DNA from: ZYF759 sp046297455
GTDB taxonomy: Bacteria; Pseudomonadota; Alphaproteobacteria; Rhizobiales; Rhizobiaceae
Direction: 5' to 3'
DNA length: 64,000 nt
Assembly: GCA_046297455.1 (NCBI GenBank)
Contig: JBKBIT010000004.1
Coordinates: 62,001 to 126,000 of the forward strand
The notes under the pieces were generated by a model. That model searched no databases and was not told where the DNA came from. It saw only the letters and a list, made by a program, of their open reading frames with translations. This document shows, piece after piece, positions 17,199-25,692 of this stretch. A program made the translations under genes and the position numbers. Each line of letters begins with the position of its first letter. The stretch's first letter is position 1.

Positions 17199-18746
17199 TC
17201 AATGCCCTGCCATGTGCCGGCCGATCGTATGGCGGTCGGTTTCGCCGATCGGTGCGATGTAGTTGATGGAACCGGCCGACATCACCGCGACGCGGTCGGA
17301 CAGTTCGAGGATTTCGTCCAGATCCTCCGAGACGAGAAGGACAGCAGCACCACGATTGCGCTGCTCCATGATCTGAGCGCGGATCTCGGCAACGGATGCG
17401 AAGTCGAGCCCGAAGCAGGGGTTCGCAACGATCAACACGTCGACGTCACCGGACAGTTCGCGTGCCAGTACAGCGCGCTGCACGTTGCCGCCCGACAAGG
17501 ATTCGATAGGGGCTTCGGGAGATGTGGTCTTGACCCGGTAACGGGCGATCAATTCCTCGGCCCTGCGGCGCATCGGGCCGGGTGACATCCACCAGCCAAA
17601 GCTTGCGATCGGTGGTTTGTCGAAGGAGCGGAAGGCTATGTTCTCAGCGACGCTCATGCGCGGCACTGTCGCGTTCTTGAGCGGTTCTTCCGGCAGGCCA
17701 TAGACCTTGAAGCGGTCGAAGTTGGCGCGTTTCGGCTCAAACGGCCTGTCATGGATGAAGATGCGGCCGTCCTTGAGCGGCCGCTGACCGGCGAGCACCT
17801 CGACCAGTGCGCTCTGGCCGTTGCCCGACACGCCGGCGATGCCGACAATCTCGCCGGCCTTCACCTTGAGATTGACAGCATCAACCAGCAGCCTTCCTTC
17901 GTTGTCCTCTGCGACGAGGCCGGCGAGGTCAAGTACAACGCGGCTTTCGTTGTGCGCCTCGCGTTGCGCGCGTTCGCGCACCTCCGTGTCGCCGATCATC
18001 ATGCGGCTCATCTCATCGATTGTGGCGCTGCGTGCATCGCCGGAGCCCGTCAACTTGCCACGGCGCAACACCGAAAAGCTGTCGCAGAACGCCTTAACCT
18101 CTCGAAACTTGTGGCTGATCATCAAGACCGTGACTTCGCCGCGCTGCGCCATCTCGCCAAGCAAGCCTAGTACTTCGTCCGCCTCGCCGGGCGTCAGGAC
18201 CGATGTGGGCTCGTCCAGGATAAGAAACCGTTGTTCGAGATAAAGTAGCTTCAGGATCTCGAGTTTCTGCTTCTCGCCGGCCGACAGCGTCGAGACCGGG
18301 GCCTCCAGCCGCACCCGAAAAGGCATCGAGTCCATGAATTCGGTCAGTTGGATCTTTTCGCGCTTCCAGTCGAAGATCGCGGGCGCATCTGCACGCGAGA
18401 TAACGAGGTTCTCGGCCGCTGTCAGGCAGGGTACCAGTGTGAAATGCTGATAGACCATACCGATGCCAAGGTCGCGCGCGTCTCGCGGACTGCGGATCAG
18501 CTGTTCCTTGCCGTCCAGCAGGACCGAACCGCTGGTGGCGTTGTAGAAGCCCATGATGCATTTCACGAGCGTTGATTTGCCGGCGCCGTTCTCGCCGAGG
18601 AGGGCATGAAATGAACCAGCCTTGACGTCGATCGAGACATCGTCCAGCGCGGTGAAGGAGCCGAAGATCTTGGTCATGCCGAAGGTTTGCAGCGCGGGCC
18701 CGCGGCGCATCGGCTCGGCGGCGGAGAATGTGGCGGGCGCGTTCAA
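17199..18746 (-). CDS. ABC transporter ATPase with two nucleotide-binding domains (BMP/nucleoside type)
   Basis: About 515 residues with two fused ABC domains, the arrangement of BMP-type nucleoside and purine importers. The first domain has a full Walker A (GENGAGKST), the signature LSAGEKQKLEI and Walker B LILDEPTSVL. The second has a degenerate P-loop (GVSGNGQSAL), the signature LSGGNVQRAV and VANPCFGLD instead of a standard Walker B, all usual for the second half of this family. The start TTG 18746 overlaps the upstream stop; ATG 18710 is an alternative. It energises the permeases at 19476-21502. Confidence 0.92.
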   Translation of the reverse strand: MNAPATFSAAEPMRRGPALQTFGMTKIFGSFTALDDVSIDVKAGSFHALLGENGAGKSTLVKCIMGFYNATSGSVLLDGKEQLIRSPRDARDLGIGMVYQHFTLVPCLTAAENLVISRADAPAIFDWKREKIQLTEFMDSMPFRVRLEAPVSTLSAGEKQKLEILKLLYLEQRFLILDEPTSVLTPGEADEVLGLLGEMAQRGEVTVLMISHKFREVKAFCDSFSVLRRGKLTGSGDARSATIDEMSRMMIGDTEVRERAQREAHNESRVVLDLAGLVAEDNEGRLLVDAVNLKVKAGEIVGIAGVSGNGQSALVEVLAGQRPLKDGRIFIHDRPFEPKRANFDRFKVYGLPEEPLKNATVPRMSVAENIAFRSFDKPPIASFGWWMSPGPMRRRAEELIARYRVKTTSPEAPIESLSGGNVQRAVLARELSGDVDVLIVANPCFGLDFASVAEIRAQIMEQRNRGAAVLLVSEDLDEILELSDRVAVMSAGSINYIAPIGETDRHTIGRHMAGH

Positions 18747-19465
18747 GGCAAAGCCTTGAGGAAAGCGCCCGACGTGGCCACGGCCCCGAAGACACCTCCC
18801 TGCATCTTGATCATGTCGATGGCAGCAAGGTGGTTTTCGAGTTTGGTCGCCGCGCAACAATCCTCCAGCAGCAGGCATTCGTAGCCGCGGTCATTGGCAT
18901 CGCGCATCGTGGTGTGAACGCAGACATCCGTGGTGACGCCCGTGAAGACGATGTTGCGGATGCTCTTCATCCTGAGCACAAGTTCGAAATCGGTCGCAAT
19001 GAAGCTTCCCTTGCCGGGCTTGTCGATGATCGCCTCGCCTGGCTCTGGCTGAAGTTCGGGAATGATCTCCCAGCCGGGCTCGCCGCGCACCAGGATGCGA
19101 CCGCAGGGACCCTGGTCGCCGATGCCGGCGCCGATACGCTGCGAACGCCATCGCTTGTTGGCGGGCAGGTCAGACAGGTCAGGCTTGTGGCCCTCGCGGG
19201 TATGGATGATCGGATAGCCCTTGGCCCGCATTGCCTGCAGCACAGACTGGATTGGACCGATCGGGGCACGGGTAAGCGAAATGTCGTAGCCCATCGTGTC
19301 GACATAGCCGCCCGGTGCGCAGAAATCCGTTTGCATGTCGATGACGACGAGCGCCGTGTTGTGGGGCCCGAAATCGCCGTCAAAAGGCCAGGGATAGGGG
19401 TCGGCGGCGACCGTGATGGCGTTGGGCACCATGGCTTTTTCGATACGTTCGTCGACAAGGCTCAT
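18743..19465 (-). CDS. biuH: Biuret hydrolase-like cysteine hydrolase (isochorismatase family)
   Basis: A 240-residue enzyme very like BiuH of Rhizobium leguminosarum: DPYPWPF, MQTDFCAPGGYVDTMGYD, ANKRWRSQRIGAGIGD and the C-terminal MQGGVFGAV are all characteristic. The triad is Asp43, Lys149 and Cys182, each exactly 7 residues later than Asp36/Lys142/Cys175 of BiuH. BiuH hydrolyses biuret to allophanate and ammonia, and allophanate hydrolase is encoded in the same operon. ATG 19465 has GAGGACC upstream and follows the permease stop by about 10 bp. Triuret or another ureide as substrate cannot be ruled out. Confidence 0.85.
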   Translation of the reverse strand: MSLVDERIEKAMVPNAITVAADPYPWPFDGDFGPHNTALVVIDMQTDFCAPGGYVDTMGYDISLTRAPIGPIQSVLQAMRAKGYPIIHTREGHKPDLSDLPANKRWRSQRIGAGIGDQGPCGRILVRGEPGWEIIPELQPEPGEAIIDKPGKGSFIATDFELVLRMKSIRNIVFTGVTTDVCVHTTMRDANDRGYECLLLEDCCAATKLENHLAAIDMIKMQGGVFGAVATSGAFLKALP

Positions 19466-19475
19466 GTCGTGGTCC

Positions 19476-20396
19476 TCACTTGACGATGGAGAGTTCACCC
19501 GGTGCCTCGCGTGCCGCGCTCTTGGAACGGGCCGAGGCGATCATGATCAAAAGGGTCAGGATGTAAGGAGCGGCGTTGAAGAAGTAGTAGCCCTGGCTGA
19601 TGCCAACCGACTGCAACGCCGGGCCGAGCGCGCCGGCGGCGCCGAAGAGGAGAGCAGCGCCCACGCAGCGCAACGGATCCCACCGCGCGAAGATGACCAG
19701 CGCCACTGCCATCAATCCCTGGCCGGACGAGAGGCCTTCATTCCAGCTTCCCGGGTAGTAGAGAGACAGAAAGGCGCCACCGACGCCCGCGAGAAATCCG
19801 CCCGCCGCGGTTGCAAGCAGCCTGACCAGATCGACGGACACGCCCATGGCACGCGCGGATGCCGCCGAGTCGCCCGTCATGCGCAGGATCAGGCCCCATC
19901 GTGTGTTGGCGAAAGCCCACCAGAGAAAGACCGCAAGCGCGAGCCCGACGAAGAACAGCGGATTGACCTGGAGGGCAGCCGCGATCTGTGGATGCCCGAT
20001 CCAGTCTCCCAGTGGGATGCCTTCAAGGCGCGGCGCGGAGGGCTGGATGTACGGCTTGCCGAAGAAGAACGCGAGCCCGGTGCCAAAGCTCATGAAAGCG
20101 ATGCCGACGGCAATGTCGTTGACCCGGGGCAGCTTGCAGATCCAGCCATGCATGGCGCCCAGGACAAGGCCGGAACAGCCCGCCATCAATACGCCCAACC
20201 ACGGACTGCCGGTGGTGAAGGAGCCGGCATAGGCCACCATGGCGCCGAGCACCAGATTTCCTTCGAGACCCAGATTGATGCGGCCGGATTTCTCGGTGAT
20301 CGTTTCGCCCAGCGCCACGAACATGAACGGAGTGGAGACGCGGATTGCGCCACCGATCATGGCGATCAGAACGATGAGGACGTCGGCCTGGCTCAT
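19476..20396 (-). CDS. ABC transporter permease (BMP/nucleoside type), second subunit
   Basis: A 306-residue integral membrane protein of the branched-chain/RbsC superfamily with 8-10 helices. The signature EKSGRINLGLEGNLVLGAMVA near residues 34-54 and the loop LRMTGDSAASARAMGVSVDLVR near 195-216 are typical of nucleoside-type BMP transporter permeases. It starts in an ATGA overlap with the preceding permease reading frame at 20393-20396, so its translation is coupled to a frame that is itself interrupted by an amber codon upstream. Confidence 0.92.
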   Translation of the reverse strand: MSQADVLIVLIAMIGGAIRVSTPFMFVALGETITEKSGRINLGLEGNLVLGAMVAYAGSFTTGSPWLGVLMAGCSGLVLGAMHGWICKLPRVNDIAVGIAFMSFGTGLAFFFGKPYIQPSAPRLEGIPLGDWIGHPQIAAALQVNPLFFVGLALAVFLWWAFANTRWGLILRMTGDSAASARAMGVSVDLVRLLATAAGGFLAGVGGAFLSLYYPGSWNEGLSSGQGLMAVALVIFARWDPLRCVGAALLFGAAGALGPALQSVGISQGYYFFNAAPYILTLLIMIASARSKSAAREAPGELSIVK

Positions 20397-21502
20397 GTCC
20401 GCTCTCCTTGGCCGCGAGGCTGCAGGAAGGAAATGCGGCCGTAGAAAGTCTCGCTGGCCAAAAGCACCATGAAGATGATGCCCTGCAGCACCAGCACGGT
20501 AGCGTCGGGCATGCCCATGCGGCGCTGGATCAGGCCTCCAGATGCGGCCAGTGCCCCAAACAGGATCGCCACGGGGACCACCGCAAGCGGGTTCTGGCGG
20601 GCGAGAAAGGCGACGAGGATGCCGGTGAAGCCATAGCCTGCGACCAGCGAGGCGTTGGCCTAGCCATGCACGGCCGTCACCTCGAAGAACCCGGCCAGAC
20701 CGGCGCAGCCGCCGGCAATGGCGCAGCAGGCGATGACGAGCCGACCGACAGGCAGTCCCTGGGACTGCGCCGCCCGGACATTGCCTCCCGTCATGCGTGC
20801 GGCAAAGCCGAAAGTGGTCCGCGACATCAGGATGTAGAGTGCGATGGCCAGCACCAGGCCGGCGGCCAGTCCCCAGTGAACGGACGTGCCGGGTATCGAT
20901 CCGATCTTGTAGGCCTCGCCGATGGGCATCGTCGATGGCTTGTTGGCCGAAGCCGGGTCCCGCAGAGCGCCTTCGACGAAGAAGTTCATGATCGCGATGG
21001 CGATGTAGGAAAGAAGCAGCGATGAGATGGTTTCGTTGACGCCGCGATAGTGGCGCAGCCACCCGGCAAGGCCGATCCAGATGCCACCGACCAGCATGGC
21101 GGTGAGCGCCATGACCGGCAAGCCGACGATCGGTGTCATGCCGCTCGTCACCAACGGGATTGCAATGGCGGCCGCAGCGAAGCCGCCAAGCACCAAAGCA
21201 CCCTCCGCGCCGATCAGGGTCAAGCCGATGCGGGCAGGTATGGCAAAGGCGAGACCGGTCAGGATCAGCGGGGCAGCCCGTTGCAGCGTGTTCTGAATGG
21301 AAAACGCCGAACCGAACCCGCCCGTCCAGACGAGCCCAAAGAAAGTGGCCGGCGAGTGCCCGAGCACAACGAGGAAGATGGAAAACAGGATGGCAGACGC
21401 GACCAGCGCGCCGGCAGGGATCAAGATTGCCTCGATCGACCGCGCGGCTCGGGGCCCTATGCCCCGTCGGGTGAAGGGAAGCGGTACTGCTTCGACGGCC
21501 AT
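20393..21502 (-). pseudogene. ABC transporter permease (BMP/nucleoside type), first subunit, interrupted by in-frame TAG
   Basis: The frame codes for a typical first permease of BMP-type importers (LIGAEGALVLGGFAAAA, RGVNETISSLLLSYIA, RMTGGNVRAAQSQGLP) but an amber codon at 20660-20662 stops it after TAVHG. The same frame then continues without shift for 89 further codons with the expected ending (ANASLVAGYGFTGILVAFLARQNPL... to RGQGERT) and stops at TGA 20393, overlapping the next gene by ATGA. Intact length would be about 369 residues. Explanations are a nonsense mutation, a base-call error or amber read-through. The intact frame on both sides favours a recent single-base change or an error. 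The start is ATG 21502. Confidence 0.85.
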
Positions 21503-21569
21503 TGGCGTTGCCCCGCGCGATTGAGGATCGCGGGCGGCGGATCGCCGCCGCCCGGTACTGTGCAACAGA

Positions 21570-22676
21570 TCAGGTGATGGAACCTTGGACGCCTTCCAGC
21601 AGGTAGTTCATGCCGTCGAGCACGGGGTCGTAATTGTCCATCGTGGTCTCGATCACGAGATTGCCGGCATTGTCCTTCAGAGGGCCGACATAGATCGGCT
21701 TGCCCGCCTTCAGGTCCGCGATCGCCGCTTCGGCGGCGGTGACGGCTTCCGGCGTGGCGCCCGCACCGAAGGGGGAGTTGCGCAGCATGTCGTTGTGGTA
21801 GCCGCCGGCGATGAAGTTGGGCAGATCCTCGCCAGCCGCAAGAGCTTCGGCGTATATGTTGTAGATCGTCTCCCACTTGTATTCCGCGCCGGTGATGAAG
21901 CCGTTCGGCGCCAGCGGCGCCTGGCTGGCATTGTGGCCGCAAGACATCACGCCGCGTGCCTCAGCCGTTTCGATCACAACCTTCGGCCCGTCCACGTGGC
22001 AGGTGATCACGTCGCAGCCGGCGTCTATCAGGGCGTTGGAGGCCTCGGCTTCACGGACCGGAAGCGACCAGTCGCCGGTGAATATGACCTGCACGACGGC
22101 ATCCGGGTTAACGCTTCTGGCGCCCAGCAGTACCGAATTGATATTGGACAGGACGGACGGAATTGGCTTGGCAGCAACGAAACCGATCCGGTTCGTCTTC
22201 GTGGACAGGCCTGCGGCGACGCCGTTCACGTAGTGCGCCTGGTTCAGGTAGCAGAAATAGCTGCCGGCATTCTTGGGATCGGTTGCCTCGTTCCAGAGCG
22301 GGGCAGCGTGGCGGAACTGTACGTTCGGATACTTCCTGGCGGTGTCGACCACAAAGGGACTGTAGTAGCCAAACGAGGTCGCCAGAATGAGATTGGCGCC
22401 ATCGAGATTGATCATCGATTCCATCGACTGGGCAACGGCGTCGGTTTCGGGAACATTTTCCTCCTCGATGACGGTGACGCCCTCGACCTGCTTCAGGATG
22501 TCCATGGCAACGGCGTGAGCCTGGTTCCAGCCGAAATCGTCTCGGGGGCCGACATAGACTGCACCCAGCACGATGGGCGATTGGGCTCGGGCGGTGCCGA
22601 TGGGAAGAAGCGAGGCTGCGATGCCGGCTGCACCGGCCTTTAGCAGGGAACGACGGGAAAGAGAGAACGTGTTCAT
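21570..22676 (-). CDS. BMP-family ABC transporter substrate-binding protein
   Basis: A 368-residue periplasmic binding protein of the basic membrane protein (Med/PnrA) family, whose members mostly bind nucleosides or purine derivatives. It carries a Tat-type signal (SRRSLLKAGAAGIAASLLP, residues 7-25). The motifs GWNQAHAVAMD and LILATSFGYY near the N-terminus and GFVAAKPIPSVLSNINS in the middle are typical of the family. It precedes the two permeases and the dual ATPase of the same operon. The ligand is unknown; a purine or ureide is likely from context. Confidence 0.92.
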   Translation of the reverse strand: MNTFSLSRRSLLKAGAAGIAASLLPIGTARAQSPIVLGAVYVGPRDDFGWNQAHAVAMDILKQVEGVTVIEEENVPETDAVAQSMESMINLDGANLILATSFGYYSPFVVDTARKYPNVQFRHAAPLWNEATDPKNAGSYFCYLNQAHYVNGVAAGLSTKTNRIGFVAAKPIPSVLSNINSVLLGARSVNPDAVVQVIFTGDWSLPVREAEASNALIDAGCDVITCHVDGPKVVIETAEARGVMSCGHNASQAPLAPNGFITGAEYKWETIYNIYAEALAAGEDLPNFIAGGYHNDMLRNSPFGAGATPEAVTAAEAAIADLKAGKPIYVGPLKDNAGNLVIETTMDNYDPVLDGMNYLLEGVQGSIT

Positions 22677-22764
22677 GCGGTGCTCCAGCGGTTAGGCGTT
22701 GACGTTTTGAAAAAGGCGATACTGTTTTCCGATCTCAACTTGGCAGATGAGGCTGTTGTCCATT

Positions 22765-23757
22765 TCACGCACCTCTCGCCGTGTCCGTCGCCGCATGAGC
22801 GCCGAGGCCCGACTTCTCGTAAGTCGGCGACAGTCGTGACAGAAGGAACTGGTCACCGCGGATCGGCGCGTAGCGGGCCGGCCATTGAGCCGTGGCACAA
22901 CCAGGCAGGCAGGCGACCTCGGCGTCCGGGTTGGGGTCTAGAAAAAACGCGATGGAATAGCGCTCCCGGCCTGCCGGGCTCACCACGCGATGTGGTGTCG
23001 ACACATAGGTGTCGTTGGTCCACCGCATCAGGCAATCGCCGATATTGCAGACGAAGGCCCCCGGAATGTGAGGAGCAGCGATCCACTCGCCCGCGCGCGT
23101 GCGGACTTCAAGGCCACCCACGCCATCGGTCGCCAGCAGGGTGACGCAGCCATAATCTGTATGTTCGCCAGCGCCAAGCTGGCCTTCTTCCAACTGGTCG
23201 GGCGCTTCCGGATAGTGCAGCAGGCGCAGCACGGCCATCGGCCGGTCGAGCTTGTCTTCGAAGTAGCCAGCGTCGAGCCCGAGATCCAGCGCGAAGGCAC
23301 GATGCAGCAAAATGCCCAGTTCGTGGCAGGCATCGAAATAGGCAAGCATGGTCTCGCGGAAGCCGGGCATGGAGGGCCAGCGGTTGGGCGCGCGGAACAT
23401 CGCCCCGGCCAGAAGCTCCGGGTCGTCCTCTGCCAACTCGAGGCCGATATTGAAGGCCTCCTTGAGGTCTGCCGGCTTGTTCGGATCCAGCGCCTCGCCT
23501 TTCATCGGGACAAAGCCGCGATTGCTGGCCGCGTCGAACAGCACCTCGCGCTTGGCGTCTTCCGGGAGCGAAAAGAAGTCGGCGGCGGTACGAAAGACCC
23601 CGTCCATCAGCGATTGTGGTACTGCGTGTCCGGCGAGGTAGAAGAATCCGATCTCGCGGCAGGCCGCGCCTATCTCGGCGGCGACCTTCGCAAGATCTTC
23701 CTGTTTAGCCGAGGCCAGCAGGGAAACGTCGACGACAGGTATGCGGGTCAGAGTCAT
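22765..23757 (-). CDS. 2-oxoglutarate/Fe(II)-dependent oxygenase, isopenicillin N synthase-like
   Basis: A 330-residue oxygenase. An N-terminal DIOX_N-type domain (PVVDVSLL, GFFYLAGHAVP) is followed by the double-stranded beta-helix core with the iron ligands in GEHTDYG (His-x-Asp) and TPHRVV (His) and the 2OG-binding Arg-x-Ser in RYSIAFF. It starts in an ATGA overlap with allophanate hydrolase, so the two are co-translated. The specific reaction is unknown. Within a purine/ureide operon it could hydroxylate an imported heterocycle so that it opens to a ureide. It resembles the oxygenase at 40497-41462. Confidence 0.87.
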   Translation of the reverse strand: MTLTRIPVVDVSLLASAKQEDLAKVAAEIGAACREIGFFYLAGHAVPQSLMDGVFRTAADFFSLPEDAKREVLFDAASNRGFVPMKGEALDPNKPADLKEAFNIGLELAEDDPELLAGAMFRAPNRWPSMPGFRETMLAYFDACHELGILLHRAFALDLGLDAGYFEDKLDRPMAVLRLLHYPEAPDQLEEGQLGAGEHTDYGCVTLLATDGVGGLEVRTRAGEWIAAPHIPGAFVCNIGDCLMRWTNDTYVSTPHRVVSPAGRERYSIAFFLDPNPDAEVACLPGCATAQWPARYAPIRGDQFLLSRLSPTYEKSGLGAHAATDTARGA

Positions 23758-25562
23758 GCCACAGCCTCCTCGCCGATTGACTGCTCGCCTATGGCCAGCC
23801 ATTTGCGCCAGCCACCAAATGCCGTGATATCGCTCGCCCCTGCCAAGCCGTGCGTCTCGCACAGGAAGCCCTTCACGCTGCTGCCGTCCTCCAGTTCGAC
23901 CGTGCCGATGCCGAGTGGAGCGGGAATACCGGCAAGAAATGCGCCAACGCCCTCGGTCGGCAGACCCCAGATCTCGAGTTCGATAGAAGCGCCGTTGCCA
24001 GGGCGGCGGACAAGGCCGGGCCGTTGCGGCGGCCCCCCGGCCAGAGCGTGCAGCGAATAGGCCGGCGCCGTCCGGCACGCGCGCAGGAAGCGACCGCCAA
24101 GCGCGGTAAGCTGATGGTTGAGCGGCAGGCCCGACATGTGGGCGCCGCACACCGCCAGTGCGATCTCGCCGTGCTGGACGCCGCCTTCCGGCAGGACGGT
24201 TCTCTTGCGCGTGCGTCCGGCCGCGCCCAGTTGGCCAGCTTCCATGGTGCAGGCTAGCGCGGCGCAGTACGCGTCGCGGCCGGCCTCGGCCAGAAAGGTG
24301 ATGCTGCCCGGCCTGCCGTCCACGCGGGTGCCTGTGGGCACAGCAATGCCGCACAGATCGAGCAGGTTGACGAAATTCGTATATGTGCCGAGGTGGGCGT
24401 TGGGGCTGATCGGGTCGGCACCGATCTCATCCATGGTAACAAAGCATGGAATGGTCGGCACGCAAAGTGCGTCGACCGAAGCCAGCGCGGCCCGGCATTC
24501 GCGCTCGAGTTCCTTCAAGCGGTAGAAGCCGCGAAAAGCATCGACAGCGGTCAGTTTCAGGCCGGGCTCGAGGATCGCGCGGGTGGTCGGGTGCAGCGTA
24601 TCCGGTGCCATCTTCAACCGTTCACCAACCGCGGCCACTCGCTCTGCCAGCCAAGCGCCCTCGTAGAGCATCCGCGCCACGGCATAGAATGGCTCGAAGT
24701 CGAGTTCGACGATGGTCGCGCCTTGCGCGGTCAGTGTCTCTACGGAGCGCCGAAAATCCTGCGCCTGAACCGCATCGCCGAACGTCTCCAGCGTCGCGCG
24801 GTTGGGAATGCCGATACGCGGTGACGGCGCCACAGCGACGAGGCCATGGTGTGCAATGGAGTGGGAATACGCGTCCTGAGGGTCGAATTCTGCGGCGACT
24901 TCGAAAGCAGACCAGGCATCGGCCACGGTCAGGGCGAAGATTGAGATCGTATCAAGAGTCCGGCAGGCGGGGATCATGCCCGTAGCCGACAGTGCACCCA
25001 GCGTCGGCTTAAGGCCGACAATACCGTTGAGCGCGGCCGGCACGCGGCCCGAGCCTGCCGTGTCGGTGCCAAGTGAGAATGCCGCAATGCCATGGGCCAC
25101 GGCGACTGAAGAGCCCGACGAGGAACCGCCGGGCACGATGGAAGGATCGAGCGCGTTGCGCGGTACCGGATACGGCGTACGCACACCCACGAGCCCGGTC
25201 GCGAACTGATCGAGATTGGTCTTGCCGAGGCAGATGGCGCCTGCCGCGCGCAGTCGCGCGACGACGAAGGCGTCGGTGTCGGCCAGATAGGCAAAATCCG
25301 GGCAACCCGCAGTCGTCGGCATCCCGGCGACGTCGATATTGTCTTTGACGACGAAGGGAATGCCCCACAGCGGCCGGCCATCGGGTGCGTTAAGGGCACG
25401 GGCCTGCGCCAGGGCGGCGTCGCGCGCTTCATGGATGAAGATACCTGGATCGGCGATCGCCTCGAGGCGTCGAAAGGCTTCCTCCACCACGGTTTCGGGT
25501 CGCAGGCCGCCAGCATAGGCACCCGCCAGATCCCCGAACGTGAAAGAAAGACCGTCAATCAT
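23754..25562 (-). CDS. atzF: Allophanate hydrolase
   Basis: A 602-residue enzyme hydrolysing allophanate to ammonia and CO2. The N-terminal amidase-signature domain (about 1-450) holds the catalytic triad Lys73 (VVKDN), Ser147 (GGSSSGSS) and Ser171 (GTDTAGS), with the same spacing as Lys91/Ser165/Ser189 of AtzF. The C-terminal domain (about 460-602) with HMSGLPLNHQL is the family's own module. It is the first gene of the leftward ureide operon. The start may be ATG 25562 or GTG 25568. The end product ammonia marks the operon as a nitrogen source pathway. Confidence 0.93.
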   Translation of the reverse strand: MIDGLSFTFGDLAGAYAGGLRPETVVEEAFRRLEAIADPGIFIHEARDAALAQARALNAPDGRPLWGIPFVVKDNIDVAGMPTTAGCPDFAYLADTDAFVVARLRAAGAICLGKTNLDQFATGLVGVRTPYPVPRNALDPSIVPGGSSSGSSVAVAHGIAAFSLGTDTAGSGRVPAALNGIVGLKPTLGALSATGMIPACRTLDTISIFALTVADAWSAFEVAAEFDPQDAYSHSIAHHGLVAVAPSPRIGIPNRATLETFGDAVQAQDFRRSVETLTAQGATIVELDFEPFYAVARMLYEGAWLAERVAAVGERLKMAPDTLHPTTRAILEPGLKLTAVDAFRGFYRLKELERECRAALASVDALCVPTIPCFVTMDEIGADPISPNAHLGTYTNFVNLLDLCGIAVPTGTRVDGRPGSITFLAEAGRDAYCAALACTMEAGQLGAAGRTRKRTVLPEGGVQHGEIALAVCGAHMSGLPLNHQLTALGGRFLRACRTAPAYSLHALAGGPPQRPGLVRRPGNGASIELEIWGLPTEGVGAFLAGIPAPLGIGTVELEDGSSVKGFLCETHGLAGASDITAFGGWRKWLAIGEQSIGEEAVA

Positions 25563-25646
25563 CGCCACCCAACCCCATCAGGCCGTTCAATCGCCCGTTG
25601 GGCCCATCTAGGCAGCTTTCTGCGTTGGCGAAAAATGCTATGAATT

Positions 25647-25681
25647 CACCAATGCGTTGCGTTTTCTGCAACGCGTTGGTG
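25647..25681. promoter_or_regulatory. Long inverted repeat in front of LysR gene, likely operator
   Basis: Two 14-bp arms, CACCAATGCGTTGC (25647-25660) and GCAACGCGTTGGTG (25668-25681), match at 13 of 14 positions around a 7-bp spacer. A third half-site, TGCGTTGG, occurs at 25621-25628. The repeat lies between the LysR gene and the divergent allophanate hydrolase operon, as expected for a LysR binding region. Its right arm touches the LysR ribosome site, so an RNA hairpin could also affect translation. Confidence 0.6.
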
Positions 25682-25692
25682 GGAGGTGGAAA

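Noticed and set aside
22692..22763. A 23-codon open frame between the 2OG oxygenase and the BMP binding-protein gene, starting two bases after the oxygenase stop.
   Set aside because: It is too short to judge, has no clear ribosome site and no family resemblance. It may be a chance frame in a leader.
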